Shown one piece after another: positions 18,688 to 27,090 of a stretch of DNA of 64,000 nt; position 1 is the first letter of the stretch, and the number at the start of each line of letters is the position of its first letter. The stretch covers positions 62,001 to 126,000 of the forward strand of contig OZ244935.1 in assembly GCA_965222005.1 (NCBI GenBank), given 5' to 3'. A program made the position numbers and the translations under genes. This DNA comes from CBDCTM01 sp965222005 (GTDB taxonomy: Bacteria; Bacteroidota; Bacteroidia; Chitinophagales; Saprospiraceae). The notes below the pieces were generated by a model. The model was not told where the DNA came from, made no database searches, and saw only the letters and a list, made by a program, of their open reading frames with translations.

Positions 18688-18914
18688 ATGGCACTTAAAG
18701 ATAAGCAAAATCGGACAATAGTACTGCCCATAAGTGAGGCAGAATATGATATTTTTTTGACGAATAATACAATAGCGCATGAAGTGATCCAATCTTTGTA
18801 CGATCAACATCCAGAACTTTTCCCTTTACAAATGGCAAATGGATATTGTTTAAATGGTCGTGATCGGATGTCCAAGAAGATGGATATTCAGCTACGGAAG
18901 ATAGAGATATCGGG
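18688..18914 (+). pseudogene. Transposase of the middle IS, N-terminal fragment
   Basis: It begins MALKDKQNRTIVLPISEAEY and runs to QLRKIEISG, where the inner IS enters. The frame matches the fragment at 20450-21473 once the 1544-base insertion is removed. Together they give a 413-residue protein whose sequence is otherwise undamaged. Confidence 0.8.
18906..18914. repeat. 9-bp target duplication of the inner IS (left copy)
   Basis: GATATCGGG is repeated at 20450-20458, directly outside both ends of the inner element. Confidence 0.88.
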
Positions 18915-18971
18915 GGTGTTGTTGCATGAATCAATATTATTCCGAATAAAATTGATTCATGCAACAACACC
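18915..18971. repeat. Perfect 21-bp hairpin formed by a duplicated, inverted left end
   Basis: The left terminus 18915-18935 (GGTGTTGTTGCATGAATCAA..) recurs in perfect inverted form at 18951-18971 with a 15-base spacer. The left end of the element is therefore itself a palindrome, placed just before the transposase start at 19000. Confidence 0.85.
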
Positions 18972-18999
18972 ACTTTGAGTTGAAACAAAACCAAAAAAA

Positions 19000-20337
19000 A
19001 TGCAAATCTCCCTTTCAGTAGTAAAATTACTAAAAAAAGAATTAGAAGAATTACTCTTATCAATAAACTGGTTAGAAATGTTGTTAACCGGAAATTTTTA
19101 TAAGTTTGAGCGTCTGTTTTTTGAATGTTTTTTAGAGTTGTACGATATAGCAGTAAGGCAAATAATAGAAGGGTTGAGTAAAGCCGAAGAATTTCTAAAT
19201 CGTCAAAAAGAGGTATCAAAAGAGAAAGGGCTGAAGAAGCTAGTCATACGGCCAGCGACGATACAACTACGCACCGGGAGTCGAATAAAATATGATTCTT
19301 ATTATGCTAAAAAGGTTCCAAAAGATTATGAAGGACAACGGCATATGTCCCATATCTTATGGAATACAGAATCCAATGGTTCTCCCATGTTTGCGAGTTT
19401 AGTTACCTTGTCAAGTGTCCTATGTCCTTCATTTTTAGTAGCCAACAATGTGTTGTCTTATCAAGGTGTTGACACGAATCATGATCGAATCAGACAAGTA
19501 TCTCTTTCATTGGGGGAAAGTTGTTTAGCTGATCGGTCCTCCATTCAACTGGACAAAGAGGAGAGCATGGCAGGCAAACGTGTGATAATAGGAATAGATG
19601 GAGGTCGTACCCGAACCAGGGTCTATGAACAGGAAACTAAAAAGGGTAATGAGAAGAAGAAATTTAGTACTCCTTGGAGAGAACCCAAAATGTTTGCTAT
19701 TAGCACAATAGATAAAGAGGGAAAAACAAATAAAGAAACGATCCCAATATATGATGCAGGATTTGGAGATGTTGAAACTTTTGAATTATTGGAAGAATAC
19801 TTGCTGAACTTAGAAATTAAAAAAGCAAAAAGCGTACAATTTGTAGGAGATGGGGCACCTTGGATATGGAATAAAGCCAAACCAATGTTATTGCGCCTTG
19901 GGGTTAAAGAAGATAAGATCATTGAGACGCTGGATTATTATCATGCCAGTGAACATTTACACAACTTGAAAGACTATATGGAAAAAGAAAAAAAGGAAGA
20001 TAGTTTTGCCAAACTCAAGGATCAACTATGGCAAGGAAATGTTGTTCAGATGGCGGCAACACTTACAGAGGCAATTCCCGGAGTTGACCTTTCCTCTTTC
20101 ACTCCATTTCAATACTTTGTAAACAACCAGTTTAGAATTGATTATCAATGGTTTACAAAAATGAAACTCGTATGTGGAAGTGGGCTGATTGAGTCTGGAA
20201 TTAGGCGAATGATTAATTTAAGATTCAAATCTCCTTCATCTTTTTGGTATCCTGATAATGTCGAAAAATTGATCTTAATGCGTTGTATTGCTCTATCGGG
20301 CAGATGGGAAATTATGATGAAAAATCTAACAGAATGA
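19000..20337 (+). CDS. Transposase, ISKra4-like (DDE)
   Basis: The 445-residue protein has an acidic catalytic layout. The segment VIIGIDGGRTRTRVYEQE supplies the first Asp. FVGDGAPWIWNKAKPML followed by LDYYHASEHLHNLKDYM matches the second Asp region of the MULE-like clade. CGSGLIESGIRRMINLRF carries the likely catalytic Glu. The N-terminal third is helical and Lys/Glu-rich. The start is 29 bases after the end of the left-end palindrome, so a transcript reading in from outside would fold that hairpin just before the start codon, as seen in some IS that damp outside transcription. Confidence 0.8.
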   Translation: MQISLSVVKLLKKELEELLLSINWLEMLLTGNFYKFERLFFECFLELYDIAVRQIIEGLSKAEEFLNRQKEVSKEKGLKKLVIRPATIQLRTGSRIKYDSYYAKKVPKDYEGQRHMSHILWNTESNGSPMFASLVTLSSVLCPSFLVANNVLSYQGVDTNHDRIRQVSLSLGESCLADRSSIQLDKEESMAGKRVIIGIDGGRTRTRVYEQETKKGNEKKKFSTPWREPKMFAISTIDKEGKTNKETIPIYDAGFGDVETFELLEEYLLNLEIKKAKSVQFVGDGAPWIWNKAKPMLLRLGVKEDKIIETLDYYHASEHLHNLKDYMEKEKKEDSFAKLKDQLWQGNVVQMAATLTEAIPGVDLSSFTPFQYFVNNQFRIDYQWFTKMKLVCGSGLIESGIRRMINLRFKSPSSFWYPDNVEKLILMRCIALSGRWEIMMKNLTE

Positions 20338-20449
20338 AGAATTTAGAGGGGACAAATCCATTATGCACCCTATATAAATTATTTTAAACTAAATATTATT
20401 TTGCAATTACAGGAAATACATTAGTTAGATTCTTTTATGCAACAACGCC

Positions 20450-21473
20450 GATATCGGGTATCAATTATCGAATACGACCAAGTTTTATTTTACCTTACTT
20501 CAGGGGTAAAACCGATGAAGTTTCCGGTCCTTTATTCTTATTGAAATTTGGGGTTCCATTTTGGGCACTGGCATTTGTGTTTGGCAAAAACGCCATGTGG
20601 TGGTATCGACTATATTATTGCTTACATCAATACAGCATCGTTGGCACTACAATAAAAAATCCGGAGCTTTTACCTAAGGATTTATTAGCAGACGAACACC
20701 ATGTTAAAGTCGGTGGTCAACGTGCTTATATCGCAACCACCATTGGTCAAAACTGCTTTTTGGGAATGGCAGCCTGTGCCCATGCTGATACAGAATCGCT
20801 ACAGATTGGGTATCAGGATTTTAAAACCGAAGCACTGGATTTATCCCCTGATTATCAGCCACATACCCTTAATACAGACGGATGGTGGGCCACTCAAAAT
20901 GCCTGGAAAAATTTATTTGTCAAAGTCGTAATTATTGAGTGCTTCCTTCATGCTTTTTTAAAAGTTCGCGACAGAGCTACGAAAAAACTCAAGACTTATT
21001 TTGATCAGGTAGCTGATAAAATATGGGATTGCTACAGAGCTGATTCTAAAAGGCAACTTGCACAACAAATCAGAAGGCTTAGAGAATGGACAATGGCTAA
21101 TTTAACGGATTGCCCTATGAAAAATAACATCCTCAAACTTTGCCAGAAAAAAAGCAGATGGTTAGTCCATTTAGATTTTCCAACTGCCCACAAAACCTCC
21201 AATATGCTGGACAGATTAATGAGGTCAATGAATCGACATGCTTTTAATTCACAGATGTTTCATGCTTCTGTTGAAAGTACGTCAAACAACTTTCGAGCTT
21301 TTGCTCTTTTATATAATTTTGTTCCGTCTTGTCCCAGTGCATGGGATGACAGCCAAGTTCTTAAAAGTCCGGCTGCCAGACTAAATGGTTTTGTTTATCA
21401 CAAAAACTGGATGCATAATTTACTCATTTCCGCTTCTCGTGGTGGTTTTAGGAATCAATGCAATCCGTTATAA
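20450..21473 (+). pseudogene. Transposase of the middle IS, C-terminal fragment
   Basis: After the second GATATCGGG the frame continues INYRIRPSFILPYFRGKTDE and then the catalytic part LLADEHHVKVGGQRAY (likely first acidic residue), LNTDGWWATQNAWKNLF (second Asp) and VESTSNNFRAFALLYNF (likely Glu). It ends inside the right inverted repeat. The gene would be whole if the inner IS excised precisely. Confidence 0.75.
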
Positions 21474-21485
21474 TCAGGAAGTTTT

Positions 21486-21931
21486 CAAGTGCCAAAAAGT
21501 TTGCCTCCTGGTTAAGGCTAGCACCAAACAACAAAATCAGCGGGGGAAGGATACTCACAAATCGAATACCAAAAGGAAGCAACCGACTTAAGATTGCTCT
21601 ACGCAATGCAGCCAATGCCGTGGGCAACTTGAAAGACTCCGATCTTGGAAAGTTTTTCAGGAAGATTGCCTTCAGAAAAGGCAGACAAGCAGCCATTACC
21701 GCAACCGCAAGAAAAATAGCAGTCATACTCTGGAATATGGTCACAAAGAAGCAATCATACCAGCCAATTAACACCTATCAGTTTCTTGATGAAAAGCGAC
21801 GTGCCATAGCTCAATTGAGAAAGAAAATCAGTAAATTCGGAATTGATCCTAATGATTTAGGTGTATTTACAAGAGAAAGATACAAACTAGCTCATGAAAA
21901 AAGAGCTATTGATAATCAAGGTTCTAGCTAA
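21486..21931 (+). pseudogene. IS110-family transposase, C-terminal fragment
   Basis: The fragment reads SSAKKFASWLRLAPNNKISG then RLKIALRNAANAVGNL and GRQAAITATARKIAVILWNM, the transposase_20 region. The conserved Ser that attacks DNA in IS110 enzymes is expected here, probably in the PNNKISGG segment. The stop codon lies inside AGCTAAC at the proposed right junction of the element. Confidence 0.85.
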
Positions 21932-21980
21932 CGTTAGTCAGAATTCAAGATATACCAACAAAATTGGAATTAATTTAAGG

Positions 21981-22072
21981 AGCTAACGGTTACAAGCAAA
22001 ATCCAAGAAATTAAATTTCATTTATTATAAATGTATAAATGATTGAATTTCAACACTACTTTGTACCGTTAG
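21981..22072 (+). repeat. attC-like hairpin 1
   Basis: CTAACGGTTACAA (21983-21995) pairs with TTGTACCGTTAG (22061-22072) with one bulged base. The centre contains a second, imperfect palindrome (AAATTAAATTTCATTT against AAATGATTGAATTT). The right arm continues as CGTTAGTCAGAATT, a sequence also present at 21933 and, with one change, at 24363. The CTAAC/GTTAG ends and bulged stem resemble integron attC sites. It lies just before the gene at 22094. Confidence 0.45.
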
Positions 22073-22093
22073 TCAGAATTAAAAAATGAAAAA

Positions 22094-22618
22094 GTGAAAA
22101 AATCTATTTTATCAACTAAATTATCTCAATGGGATAGAAAACATACGGATTACCTGATTGAAATATACTCATTAAATAAAAAAGATATAGATTTTATCAA
22201 TAGGGTAATTGAGATCTATAATGATAACGAAGAACTCGAACATGCAACTACCTGGTTACTAAAACATTTTATTGACAACGGAAATGATTTGAGTCCATTA
22301 CAAGTAACGAACATTGTTGATAAACTTGATAAACTGAAGTATTGGGAAAGTCAATTACACATACTGCAAATAATTCCAAAAATCAAAATAACACCAGAGC
22401 TTGCTTGTACGTTAGAATCAGGTGTTAAGGCAAAAATGCGATCGGAAAAGAAATTTGTAAAGGCATCGGCTTTTATGGCCTATTATGAAATCGTAAAATT
22501 ACAGCCCGAATTAAAAAATGAATTCCAAAATATTTGTGAAGAAGCCTTGTTAACGGAAAGTGCTTCAATAAAGTCCAAAATAAAGAATATATTGAAAGCG
22601 ATAGAACAGAATGAGTAA
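22094..22618 (+). CDS. Hypothetical protein, helical
   Basis: I do not recognise this 174-residue protein. It starts at GTG after an attC-like hairpin; an ATG 8 bases upstream is closed by a stop after two codons. The sequence is mostly amphipathic helices with recurring hydrophobic spacing (YLIEIYSLNKKDIDFINRVI, WLLKHFIDNGNDLSPLQV), similar to HEAT/ARM-like repeats. It has no membrane segment. Its last 8 bases overlap the next gene, so the two are probably translated together. The codon use is strikingly AT-rich compared with the genes outside the island. Confidence 0.65.
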   Translation: MKKSILSTKLSQWDRKHTDYLIEIYSLNKKDIDFINRVIEIYNDNEELEHATTWLLKHFIDNGNDLSPLQVTNIVDKLDKLKYWESQLHILQIIPKIKITPELACTLESGVKAKMRSEKKFVKASAFMAYYEIVKLQPELKNEFQNICEEALLTESASIKSKIKNILKAIEQNE

Positions 22619-24128
22619 GCATATAAAATTCATATTATCGCTAGTTTTAATTGCCTTTCTTGTTCGAGTGCTTGTAATTTGGGTAGGAAGACCAGAATTT
22701 GTAGGGTGGTTTAACCATACCTATTACTACTATGTAGAAACAAAAGGATTGCTTCAAAACGGACAACTTCCATTTCCCGACATGCCTTTACTTTTCTACG
22801 TTTATGCAGGAACCGCCAAAGTATTAATGTTTTTTGGCATGGAAATGCACCATACAATAGTTTCTTCTACAAGATTCTGGATGAGCCTAATCCCTTCTTT
22901 ATTACCCATTCCAATTTTTTTAACCGTAAAAAATAGTTTTAGAGAATACACGATACCTTACTGTAGTTGGGTTTTTCTATTTGCTTGTGCATTCTATCCA
23001 TTGAGCATTTTGCATATGCCAGAGTTTTTACAAAAAAATGTTTTGGGATTATTACTTCTTGCCATTTTCATTTATCAGTCTAAATTGGCATTTGCTGAGC
23101 TAAACCTAAAAAGAGTTTTAATCCTGTGTATTATTTTTCTCATAATTCTATTCACGCATTTTGGAACTTCAGCAACAGCATTACTCTATCTAGCCTCAAT
23201 GGCCATTGTGACATTTATGCACAAATCAAAAAAGCGGAGTCTTAAACTCGTATTTATCGTATTTGTCGGCTTCAGTATTGCCTTAATCACATTCTATTTT
23301 ACTGATGTCCATAGATTTAATCGAGTAGGCTATTATCTCGATAGAATATTTGATAGTTCAAGTTTAGGATTATTATTTTCACCATACGACCCAGACAAAT
23401 TTACCACCATATTTATGCTTGTCATACCACTGGCAATTGTGTTGTTGTTTTATAAATGGTATAGATCTGCAAAAGCCAAATTGAGTATGGACAACAGCCT
23501 GTTTTGGTTGACTCAAATTATTTTTTGCTATCTACTTGTTTTACCTATTTATGAGCCTTTACTAATGGCAAGATTTGCTAATTTTCTAGGCTTACCACTT
23601 GTATTCATACTAATCTTTATGATTGAATACTACATTGTTAAAAACTGGGTGAAGAACGCCCTTTTGGGCCTGGTAGTGGCTGGAACATTAACCATTGGTT
23701 TTGGTGACATAGTAAGTTCGTTTTGGCATAATAAAAATAAAGAGGTTATTTATGAAGACCTGATCAAAATGAAAAAAACGGTAGGTCTTACAAATAATGA
23801 TTTAATCATAACACGAAATGGTGTAGAGCATATAAGTAATTGGTTTTTAAATACCAAATCATGCTTAATAACGTCTTTTAATATAAAGGACTTGAGTAAG
23901 TACGAACGAGTTTTTATACTTAATCCAACAGAAGGTAGTATGCGGTTACCAATAAGCACTAATAAAGCCACGCAATGGTATAACTATATGCTAACCAATA
24001 TTCAAATTCCTTCAAATGCGAAAAATGTATACAAATCTGAGCATATTGAATTCTACGAAATAGATTCACAACCTAAAGAGTGGTTATTTGAAAATAGCGG
24101 AAATTGGAAAAACTATAAGAAAGAATAA
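22611..24128 (+). CDS. Multi-pass membrane protein, GT-C glycosyltransferase-like
   Basis: The 505-residue protein has roughly ten or more hydrophobic segments (for example FILSLVLIAFLVRVLVIWVG at the N-terminus). After the first membrane helix the loop NHTYYYYVETKGLLQNG with PFPDMPLLFYVYAG resembles the acidic first loop of GT-C enzymes of the oligosaccharyltransferase/mannosyltransferase kind. A soluble C-terminal tail of about 110 residues follows. The call is by architecture only. It overlaps the preceding small gene and ends 3 bases before an attC-like hairpin, an arrangement like a mobile gene cassette. Confidence 0.55.
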   Translation: MSKHIKFILSLVLIAFLVRVLVIWVGRPEFVGWFNHTYYYYVETKGLLQNGQLPFPDMPLLFYVYAGTAKVLMFFGMEMHHTIVSSTRFWMSLIPSLLPIPIFLTVKNSFREYTIPYCSWVFLFACAFYPLSILHMPEFLQKNVLGLLLLAIFIYQSKLAFAELNLKRVLILCIIFLIILFTHFGTSATALLYLASMAIVTFMHKSKKRSLKLVFIVFVGFSIALITFYFTDVHRFNRVGYYLDRIFDSSSLGLLFSPYDPDKFTTIFMLVIPLAIVLLFYKWYRSAKAKLSMDNSLFWLTQIIFCYLLVLPIYEPLLMARFANFLGLPLVFILIFMIEYYIVKNWVKNALLGLVVAGTLTIGFGDIVSSFWHNKNKEVIYEDLIKMKKTVGLTNNDLIITRNGVEHISNWFLNTKSCLITSFNIKDLSKYERVFILNPTEGSMRLPISTNKATQWYNYMLTNIQIPSNAKNVYKSEHIEFYEIDSQPKEWLFENSGNWKNYKKE

Positions 24129-24130
24129 CG

Positions 24131-24203
24131 GACACACAACACTGTATATAAAATCATAGCACCCTACGGGATGCTACGCTTCATATACTAATCGTTGGCT
24201 GCA
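24131..24203 (+). repeat. attC-like hairpin 2
   Basis: GGACACACAAC (24131-24141) starts the structure. Arms GTATAT (24145-24150) and ATATAC (24184-24189) enclose a second stem TAGCA-CCC / GGG-a-TGCTA (24158-24165 and 24169-24177) with a TAC loop. CGTTGGCTGC (24194-24203) ends it. The bulged double stem and AAC/GTT ends fit attC. The left end complements GTTGTGTGTC at 17281. Confidence 0.5.
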
Positions 24204-24275
24204 ATTCCCCAGATAGGGCAACCAAAAATTCGAGGTGGGGAAAGAAATCGAATTTTTAATGCCTATTGATTACCC

Positions 24276-24372
24276 GAGCTAACATTCGTTTGGAACCAAA
24301 AAATAGGAAAATGAGCACAATAGTCGAAAGATTAGGCATTGATAATCAGCGACTTAGCGAACGTTAGTCAGG
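24276..24372 (+). repeat. attC-like element 3
   Basis: GAGCTAACATTCG (24276-24288) and GCGAACGTTAGTCAGG (24357-24372) form inverted ends (CTAAC..TTCG / CGAA.CGTTAG). The right end shares GTTAGTCAG with 21934 and 22068. The middle is AT-rich and I see no gene. The rest of the 24129-24453 gap holds hairpin 2 and about 80 bases of unassigned sequence. Confidence 0.4.
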
Positions 24373-24545
24373 ATTAAGAAACCAACTCAGTCAGTCTAAT
24401 TTAGATTTGATTATCCCCTACCTTCAGAAAAATTTACATTGAAAAAGGACTAATGTATATTCCGGTAAACTTGTGCCACGGTTTCCGGAGCAAACTGTGC
24501 CACGGTTGTGAAGAGTCGATAATCTATTCTCAAAGTTAAAAAATA

Positions 24546-25283
24546 TTAGCTGTTTACTCCTTTTGCCTTGCGCATAGACTCTCCCGAGAGAGTGATTCTA
24601 TGTGAAGAATGCACCAATCTATCCAGGATAGCATCGGCAATAGTGCCCTCACCAATCAATTCATGCCATTTGCCCACAGGGATTTGAGAAGTGATGATAA
24701 TGGATGATTGGTCGTACTTGTATTCGACAATATCCATGAGCGCCTGCCTGATGATATTATCTATTTCGCTGAGACCAAAATCATCGATAATGAGTAAAGC
24801 GGTTTGTTTGATCGTTTTGATTAGCCGTTGGTAGTTGCCTTCAATTTTGGCCAGTCTGACCTGATCGGATAAATTACTCATGGTGTAGTATTGGGTTTTG
24901 TGTAGTTGTATACAAGCCTGATGTCCGAGGGCTTGAGCCAGGTAGGTCTTGCCCGTTCCGGTGGGACCGATGATAATCAGATTTTGGTGTTTCTGAATAA
25001 AGTCCAAAGTGGCCAGTCGGTTGAAGTAATTTTTGTCCAGTCCGCGAGGAGTGGTAAAATCGACATTGGCAATGGCGGCACCGGAGCGGAAGTGAGCTCG
25101 TTTGATCAGATTCTCCATTTTCCGGTTTTGCCGGTATTCCCATTCCTGGTCAGCCAGCAGAGCAGTGTACTGATCCAGGGTATAGTCCTGGTAAAGGTTG
25201 TCTTGCATACTGAGGTGATGGATATGGGCCATGCCTTTGAGTCGCATTGTTTTTAGCTTTTCTACTGTGGTTTGTGTATTCAT
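24546..25283 (-). CDS. istB: IS21-family ATPase IstB (element B)
   Basis: The 245-residue AAA+ ATPase has Walker A IIGPTGTGKTYLAQALG, Walker B ALLIIDDFGLSEI, ITSQIPVGKWHELI and the family ending DRLVHSSHRITLSGESMRK. It lies 22 bases after istA of the same element. All family landmarks are present, so it is probably functional. Confidence 0.95.
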   Translation of the reverse strand: MNTQTTVEKLKTMRLKGMAHIHHLSMQDNLYQDYTLDQYTALLADQEWEYRQNRKMENLIKRAHFRSGAAIANVDFTTPRGLDKNYFNRLATLDFIQKHQNLIIIGPTGTGKTYLAQALGHQACIQLHKTQYYTMSNLSDQVRLAKIEGNYQRLIKTIKQTALLIIDDFGLSEIDNIIRQALMDIVEYKYDQSSIIITSQIPVGKWHELIGEGTIADAILDRLVHSSHRITLSGESMRKAKGVNS

Positions 25284-25305
25284 TGTTGTAAATTTTTAGA
25301 AAGGT

Positions 25306-26859
25306 TTAAGTGTAATATTGACTGCCTCGGATATTGTCATGTTCCGGGATGGTTGTTGTCTTGGTTGTGGCCTGGAACAGATCCTGCTCCAGGTCCATAT
25401 TGTTTTTCAAAATATCCCTAACGGTACTATAACTGAAGTAGGGATATTGACGAGCGCGAATAACAGCACTTTGAAGCCGGTCGACAGGATAATCCTTGAC
25501 CAATTGCAAAATGCCCATGCACTGCTTGTAAGCTACTTCGGGATAGGTCGCTTGTTGGATCAATCCTTTGATGTAATATTCTACATCCTCACCGTATTTG
25601 CGGGCCCATTTTTGAAAGAACTCCGGCGACCAGTCGTTGTAAAATCGATGGGTGCTTTTCATGTGTTTACTGATGGTGGTATAGCGCCCGGGGCGAGGGT
25701 CTCTTCTGTGAGTGGCGATACGTTCTTTAGCATAGAAGACCTCTACCGTTTTGGTGTTGTATTGCACCTCTACCTTTTTACCAATAAATCGATGGGGGAC
25801 GCTGTAGTAGTGCCTGTCGGCGGATAAGTAGACATGTCCCATTTTTTGTACGGTTGCTATTTTATAGTACCTAAGTTCGTAAGGCTGGGCGGCAAGTGGT
25901 AAGAGCTCCTCTTTTTCAATATCATGAAACTGCTGACGGCGAGTCAGCTTTATCTGACTGAACATTCGGTCATTATAGTCTTCCAACAACTCAGCAATGG
26001 CTTTATTCAACTCTGTTAAAGAGAAAAAGATCTGTTTGGAGAGGGGATAAAAAATACGTTGGTATACCAGCTTGACGGCATTTTCTACCAATGCTTTGTC
26101 TTGTGGACAATACGTTCGAGTAGGATTAATCGAACAACCGTAATGCAGTGCAAAATCTGAAAATGTCTTGTTCAAAACCGGTTCATATTTACTGCCCTTG
26201 GTAACTGCCGATTTGAGATTATCCACCACAATACTCCTGGGGACACCTCCCATAAACTTCAGGCAGTTGTTCATCGAGTCAATAAAATCTTCCCCTTTCT
26301 GAGAAGGGGTCGCTTCCACATAAGTATACCCACTACAAGGCAAGGTGGCTACAAATACCTCCACCTCGATTTGTTCTCCAGTCTCCATATCTACGAAAAA
26401 TAACTTCTTGCCGGTATAATCTACATATAGTTTATCTCCGGCTTTATGCACCAGTTTTCCTGAGCCGTCCACTTGTTGAAGCCAACGGTTCAAGTGTTCG
26501 TTAAACTGGGAAGAGCGATATCCGTCGGGGTGACGGCTTAGATACTCCCTCCATAAGGTAAGACGCGTACAACCTACCTTTTTGAGCTCTTTACGAAAAT
26601 AAGGAAAGTAGCTACTCAAAGTCTGATAACGATCTTTATCCGTCGTGCTAACGCCCGGAAACAACTCTTCCAGTGATCGGTCATCTAACTGTCCAAGTAC
26701 TTCATATGACCGGCCTGTGGCTTTTAACAGGCGTACGTATTCATTGATCGTATTGCGATGAATACCTAACAACCGGCTGATGCTCCGGTTGCTCTCGCCT
26801 CGAATTTTGAGTTGTAATAATTGTCTGATTTGCATGATCCCTATTCGTTGGTTCGCCAT
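25306..26859 (-). CDS. istA: IS21-family transposase IstA (element B)
   Basis: The 517-residue protein has an N-terminal helix-turn-helix (SNRSISRLLGIHRNTINEYVRLL). The integrase core shows KLYVDYTGKKLFF (first Asp), SIVVDNLKSAVTKG (second Asp) and YCPQDKALVENAVKLVYQRI (Glu). The C-terminal YLSADRHYYSVPHRFIGKK is typical of IstA. It is complete and followed closely by istB. Confidence 0.95.
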   Translation of the reverse strand: MANQRIGIMQIRQLLQLKIRGESNRSISRLLGIHRNTINEYVRLLKATGRSYEVLGQLDDRSLEELFPGVSTTDKDRYQTLSSYFPYFRKELKKVGCTRLTLWREYLSRHPDGYRSSQFNEHLNRWLQQVDGSGKLVHKAGDKLYVDYTGKKLFFVDMETGEQIEVEVFVATLPCSGYTYVEATPSQKGEDFIDSMNNCLKFMGGVPRSIVVDNLKSAVTKGSKYEPVLNKTFSDFALHYGCSINPTRTYCPQDKALVENAVKLVYQRIFYPLSKQIFFSLTELNKAIAELLEDYNDRMFSQIKLTRRQQFHDIEKEELLPLAAQPYELRYYKIATVQKMGHVYLSADRHYYSVPHRFIGKKVEVQYNTKTVEVFYAKERIATHRRDPRPGRYTTISKHMKSTHRFYNDWSPEFFQKWARKYGEDVEYYIKGLIQQATYPEVAYKQCMGILQLVKDYPVDRLQSAVIRARQYPYFSYSTVRDILKNNMDLEQDLFQATTKTTTIPEHDNIRGSQYYT

Positions 26860-27033
26860 AGTGTTTTACTGTTTTATTTTTCAGTAAAACACCGAATAGA
26901 AATCGACTCTTTTAACTAAAGTGGCACATTTTGCTCCGGTCAGCTGGTTTTTTTGGCACAACTTGCTCCGGAATCAGTGGCACATTTTCACCGGTTTTGG
27001 TGGCACATTTTGCTCCGGTTTAGCCAGACTAAT

Positions 27034-27071
27034 AACTACAATGTAGTTTTTTAAATTATTTTAACTACATT
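27034..27071 (+). promoter_or_regulatory. Candidate operator of the PadR-family gene
   Basis: A near-perfect palindrome AACTACAATGTAGTT (27034-27048) is followed by a second half-site AACTACATT (27063-27071), 20-57 bases before the PadR gene. PadR repressors usually bind such dyads in their own promoters. The IS21 element B duplication ends only one base before the palindrome. Confidence 0.5.
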
Positions 27072-27090
27072 TATGGTATAAATCAAGATT

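Larger units (their letters stand above)
18915..20449 (+). mobile_element. ISKra4-like insertion sequence (innermost of the nest)
   Basis: The 1535-bp element has terminal inverted repeats GGTGTTGTTGCATGAA (left) and GGCGTTGTTGCATAAA (right, reverse complement) and a perfect 9-bp target duplication GATATCGGG. It encodes one intact transposase. The family call rests on transposase motifs; ISLre2 is the main alternative, since it also gives 9-bp duplications. As the innermost intact element it is the youngest insertion of this nest. Confidence 0.85.
18600..21477 (+). mobile_element. DDE insertion sequence (about 1.33 kb) inside the IS110 element, itself interrupted
   Basis: The terminal inverted repeats span about 24 bp: left CTGATTGTAACG..TTGCGTTGAT, right (reverse complement) CTGATTATAACG..TTGCATTGAT, with four mismatches. 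The 8-bp target duplication is GAAGTTTT. Subtracting the inner element and its 9-bp duplication leaves 1334 bp with one 413-codon transposase gene in frame. I do not recognise the IS family with certainty. Confidence 0.88.
17362..21933 (+). mobile_element. IS110-family element, interrupted by another IS
   Basis: The transposase pieces at 17635-18599 and 21486-21931 have the IS110 DEDD/RuvC-like N-terminus and the serine-containing transposase_20 C-terminus. I cannot fix the exact ends. A 10-bp direct repeat CTAGCTAACG at 17362-17371 and 21924-21933 marks the likely junctions: IS110 elements lack terminal inverted repeats and share a short core with their target. Between the left junction and the transposase start is about 260 bases of non-coding DNA with hairpins. 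Confidence 0.65.
24454..27026 (-). mobile_element. IS21-family element B
   Basis: The 2573-bp element has ends TGTATATTCCGG (left) and TGGCTAAACCGG (right, reverse complement). It is flanked by a 6-bp target duplication GACTAA (24448-24453 and 27027-27032). Both ends carry repeated TTGTGCCAC / TGTGCCAC units next to CCGG boxes, typical multiple IstA sites. It encodes istA-istB on the minus strand. It is clearly different in sequence from IS21 element A. Confidence 0.92.

Noticed and set aside
24276..24372. Terminal inverted repeats of a further small IS
   Set aside because: Only about 97 bases apart, with no reading frame or target duplication; treated as an attC-like element instead.
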